Below, piece by piece: positions 61,854 to 64,000 of a stretch of DNA of 64,000 nucleotides (its first letter is position 1; the number at the start of each line of letters is the position of its first letter). The position numbers and the translations under genes were made by a program. This stretch comes from Flaviflagellibacter deserti. Lineage in GTDB: Bacteria; Pseudomonadota; Alphaproteobacteria; Rhizobiales; Methylopilaceae. The DNA is taken from assembly GCF_042652085.1 (NCBI RefSeq), contig NZ_JBHSJF010000008.1, positions 62,001-126,000 of the forward strand, in the 5' to 3' direction. The notes under the pieces are model-generated. The model made no database searches, had not been told where the DNA came from, and saw only the letters and a program-made list of their open reading frames with translations.

Positions 61854-63107
61854 ATGTCTCGCCTGTTTCCGCATCTGCCCATAAGCGGTGCCGCGCTCAT
61901 TCTCTCCGCAGGTCTCGCCAGCGCCGCCGACATTCCGGCGGCCACGAGCCCTGTCTATTCCGCCTTTCCGGCGTCCAACTGGGAAGGTTTCTACGCCGGC
62001 AGCCTCGTCGGCTATGGCTGGGCCGACTTCGACGTCGGGGGCGGCAATGCCGTTGTCGATGGAACGACCGGCGGACCGCTGATCGGCTACAACTGGCAGT
62101 CCGGCAGCTTCGTCTACGGCCTCGAAGGCGATCTGACGCTTCACGAGATTCGCGGCAACATCAACGAGAGCGTGATCCCGACGGAGGCGGACACGCTTTA
62201 TTCCGCGCACGTCCGTGGCCGCGTCGGCTACGATCTCGGCTGGGCGCTGCCTTATATCGCGGGCGGTTTCGCCGCCAACGAGAGCTATGTCCGCGACCAG
62301 GCGACCGGCTTCGACGGCGACAATCAGCATCTCTTCGGCTGGACGGTCGGCGCGGGCGTCGATGTCGATATCGGCGAGACCTTTGTCGGCCCGGTCACGC
62401 TGCGGGTCGAATATCTCTACGAGGATCTGTCGTCGGAACTGTTCGCGGTAGGCGGCGGCATGGACGTGTCGCAATCCTCCCATTTCATCCGTGGCGCGAT
62501 CATCTCCAAGATCGGCGGACGCTCGCCGTCGCACTCGACCGAAACCTCGACCGACTGGTCCGGCGCCTATGCCGGTCTGATGGTCGCCTATGGCTCAATG
62601 AACGTGTCGACCTCGGGTGGTGGCATCGACGACGGCTTCGATGCGGACGGCCCGGCGGGCGGCATCTATTCGGGTCGCAACTGGCAGTGGGGGAATGTCG
62701 TCGCGGGCTTAGACGGTTCACTTCTGCTGACGGACTTCAAGGGTTCCGGCTCCCAGCCGGGCGGCTTCGACACCGATTTCCGCAACAATATCCAGGGCGA
62801 TGCCCGCCTCCGGCTCGGCTACGCCGTTGGCGATTTCCTGCCCTTCATCGCGGGCGGCGTTTCCTGGACCCGCAGCGAGCAGGAAGCGACCAACGTCTCC
62901 GATACGCACCGCGGTCGTGTTCCGGCCAAGCTCTGGAATGTCGGTGCGGGTGTCGACTACCGCCTGACCGAGACGATCTCACTACGCGGCGAATATATGT
63001 ATGTACAATCCTTCGATGCGAAGTCGCCGGAATTCGGCGGCATTGCCACCGATCAAGAACTCGACGCGCACGAAGTCCGCTTCGGCGCTGCCTATCACTT
63101 CAACTGA
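61854..63107 (+). CDS. Outer-membrane protein with two tandem beta-barrel domains (Omp25/31-like)
   Basis: A 417-residue exported protein with a signal peptide (about residues 1-24, ending ASAAD). Two similar units follow: NWEGFYAGSLVGYGWADF at residue 42 and DWSGAYAGLMVAYGSMNV at residue 234. In each a GGxxxGYNWQ-like turn comes next (GGPLIGYNWQSGSFVYGLEG and GGIYSGRNWQWGNVVAGLDG). Each half is the size of one eight-stranded Omp25/31-type barrel. The C terminus ends FN. Doubling of this domain in one chain is unusual. Confidence 0.88.
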   Translation: MSRLFPHLPISGAALILSAGLASAADIPAATSPVYSAFPASNWEGFYAGSLVGYGWADFDVGGGNAVVDGTTGGPLIGYNWQSGSFVYGLEGDLTLHEIRGNINESVIPTEADTLYSAHVRGRVGYDLGWALPYIAGGFAANESYVRDQATGFDGDNQHLFGWTVGAGVDVDIGETFVGPVTLRVEYLYEDLSSELFAVGGGMDVSQSSHFIRGAIISKIGGRSPSHSTETSTDWSGAYAGLMVAYGSMNVSTSGGGIDDGFDADGPAGGIYSGRNWQWGNVVAGLDGSLLLTDFKGSGSQPGGFDTDFRNNIQGDARLRLGYAVGDFLPFIAGGVSWTRSEQEATNVSDTHRGRVPAKLWNVGAGVDYRLTETISLRGEYMYVQSFDAKSPEFGGIATDQELDAHEVRFGAAYHFN

Positions 63108-63128
63108 TCGGGTTTACGCCAGACAGCA

Positions 63129-63156
63129 AAAAGGGCGGCCTCACGGCCGCCCTTTT
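63129..63156. terminator. Bidirectional terminator between the barrel gene and pnp
   Basis: AAAAGGGCGGCC (63129-63140) pairs perfectly with GGCCGCCCTTTT (63145-63156), loop TCAC. It serves the two convergent genes. Confidence 0.93.
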
Positions 63157-63185
63157 CATTTCCAGCCTGGAGCCCAGGCCGCCGA

Positions 63186-64000
63186 TTACTCGGCGGCGCC
63201 GGCCGGCTCCTCGGCCTTTTCCTTCTTCTCGAGGTCTTCGCCAGTCTCCTGGTCGACGACCTTCATCGACAGGCGGGTCTTGCCGCGGTCGTCGAAGCCA
63301 AGCAGCTTCACCTTGACCTTGTCGCCCTCCTTGAGGACGTCCGAGACCTTCTCGATACGCTTCTGGGCGATCTGCGACACGTGGACGAGACCGTCACGCG
63401 CGCCGAAGAAGTTCACGAACGCGCCGAAATCGACGACCTTCACGACAGTGCCCTCATAGATCGTGCCGACTTCCGGCTCGTCCACGATGGAGTGGATCCA
63501 GTTCAGCGCGGCCTTGATGGCCTTGCCGTCGGCGGAAGCTACCTTCACCGTGCCGTCGTCCTCGACGTTGATCTTGGCGCCGGTCTTCTCGACGATCTCG
63601 CGGATCACCTTGCCGCCCGAGCCGATCACGTCACGGATCTTGTCGACCGGGATCTTGATAACTTCGATGCGCGGAGCGAACTCGCCGAGCTCCGGACGCG
63701 ACGCCGACAGCGCCTTGCCCATCTCGCCGAGGATGTGATTGCGGCCATCCCGTGCCTGACCGAGAGCGACCTTCATGATCTCCTCGGTGATGCCGGCGAT
63801 CTTGATGTCCATCTGAAGGGCGGTGATGCCCTCGGTGGTGCCGGCCACCTTGAAGTCCATGTCGCCGAGATGATCCTCATCACCGAGGATGTCGGAGAGG
63901 ACAGCGAAGCGCTCGCCTTCGAGGATGAGGCCCATCGCAATGCCCGCGACCGGACGCTTCAGCGGAACGCCCGCGTCCATCGCCGAGAGCGAGGTGCCGC
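63186..64000 (-). CDS. pnp: Polynucleotide phosphorylase, C-terminal part
   Basis: The frame is open to the window edge; about 270 C-terminal residues are present of the usual 700 or so. The second RNase PH core ends near SDILGDEDHLGDMDFKVAGT. A KH domain follows with VIGSGGKVIREIVEKTGAKI, then an S1 domain (GTIYEGTVVKVVDFGAFVNF and DGLVHVSQIA). The acidic tail ends EEPAGAAE. It degrades RNA 3' to 5' phosphorolytically, usually as part of the degradosome. Confidence 0.97.
   Translation of the reverse strand, partial: GTSLSAMDAGVPLKRPVAGIAMGLILEGERFAVLSDILGDEDHLGDMDFKVAGTTEGITALQMDIKIAGITEEIMKVALGQARDGRNHILGEMGKALSASRPELGEFAPRIEVIKIPVDKIRDVIGSGGKVIREIVEKTGAKINVEDDGTVKVASADGKAIKAALNWIHSIVDEPEVGTIYEGTVVKVVDFGAFVNFFGARDGLVHVSQIAQKRIEKVSDVLKEGDKVKVKLLGFDDRGKTRLSMKVVDQETGEDLEKKEKAEEPAGAAE

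Overview
The window looks like a chromosomal segment of a GC-rich alphaproteobacterium, most likely of the order Hyphomicrobiales (Rhizobiales). The markers are an ActS/ActR (RegB/RegA) redox two-component pair, an Irr-type Fur regulator, MmcB, an AcvB/VirJ protein paired with MprF, a predicted CtrA box, an alphaproteobacterial-style heat-shock promoter before dnaK, and a dense run of GANTC (CcrM-type) sites before dnaA. Genus cannot be assigned. A 145-base run of N interrupts galE. I see no phage, insertion sequence, CRISPR array, rRNA or convincing tRNA.

Layout. 1-6 kb: end of an RND efflux permease, a copper-type secreted pair (DUF2946-like protein and PCu(A)C chaperone), mmcB and a DEAD-box RNA helicase. 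6-10 kb: actS-actR followed by a coupled BrnA-like orphan antitoxin, with a divergent ABC-2 exporter. 10-19 kb: chaperones grpE, dnaK and dnaJ interleaved with alkB and small unknown genes, then a methyltransferase, FMN reductase, pyrF, DUF1330, dapB, gpmA and irr. 19-26 kb: an ArsR/AHSA1 pair with a perfect operator palindrome, MOSC and SH3 proteins, a 2-hydroxyacid dehydrogenase, a HesA/MoeB/ThiF enzyme, a DsbA-like isomerase and argG. 26-36 kb: galE, a 58-residue membrane miniprotein, an Ada-like methyltransferase, typA, the mprF-acvB lipid module and cysK. 36-42 kb: the minus-strand run ubiE-ubiB-coaBC-dut-rrf2, then mutM and rpsT on the plus strand.

42-51.5 kb is the replication-initiation cluster: about 600 noncoding bases rich in GANTC, a rhodanese gene, then dnaA-dnaN-recF-recQ-gyrB. 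The dnaN-recF and recF-recQ junctions overlap by 4 bases. 51.6-57 kb: small unknown genes, a GcvA-like LysR regulator, an AidB-like acyl-CoA dehydrogenase and a CPA2 cation/proton antiporter. 57-64 kb: an oxalate/formate-type MFS transporter with a long AT-richer upstream region, the unsaturated fatty acid genes fabA-fabB-fabI, an outer-membrane protein built from two tandem barrels, and the C-terminal part of pnp.

Most genes are housekeeping. The less ordinary material is regulatory or small-scale: the GANTC cluster spanning the dnaA upstream region and 5' end, an intrinsic terminator 12 bases before typA, nested palindromes before argG, a CtrA box before an uncharacterised 99-residue gene, the orphan BrnA-like gene coupled to actR, and the double-barrel porin-like protein. 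I did not find a clear case of a wholly new multi-gene system.
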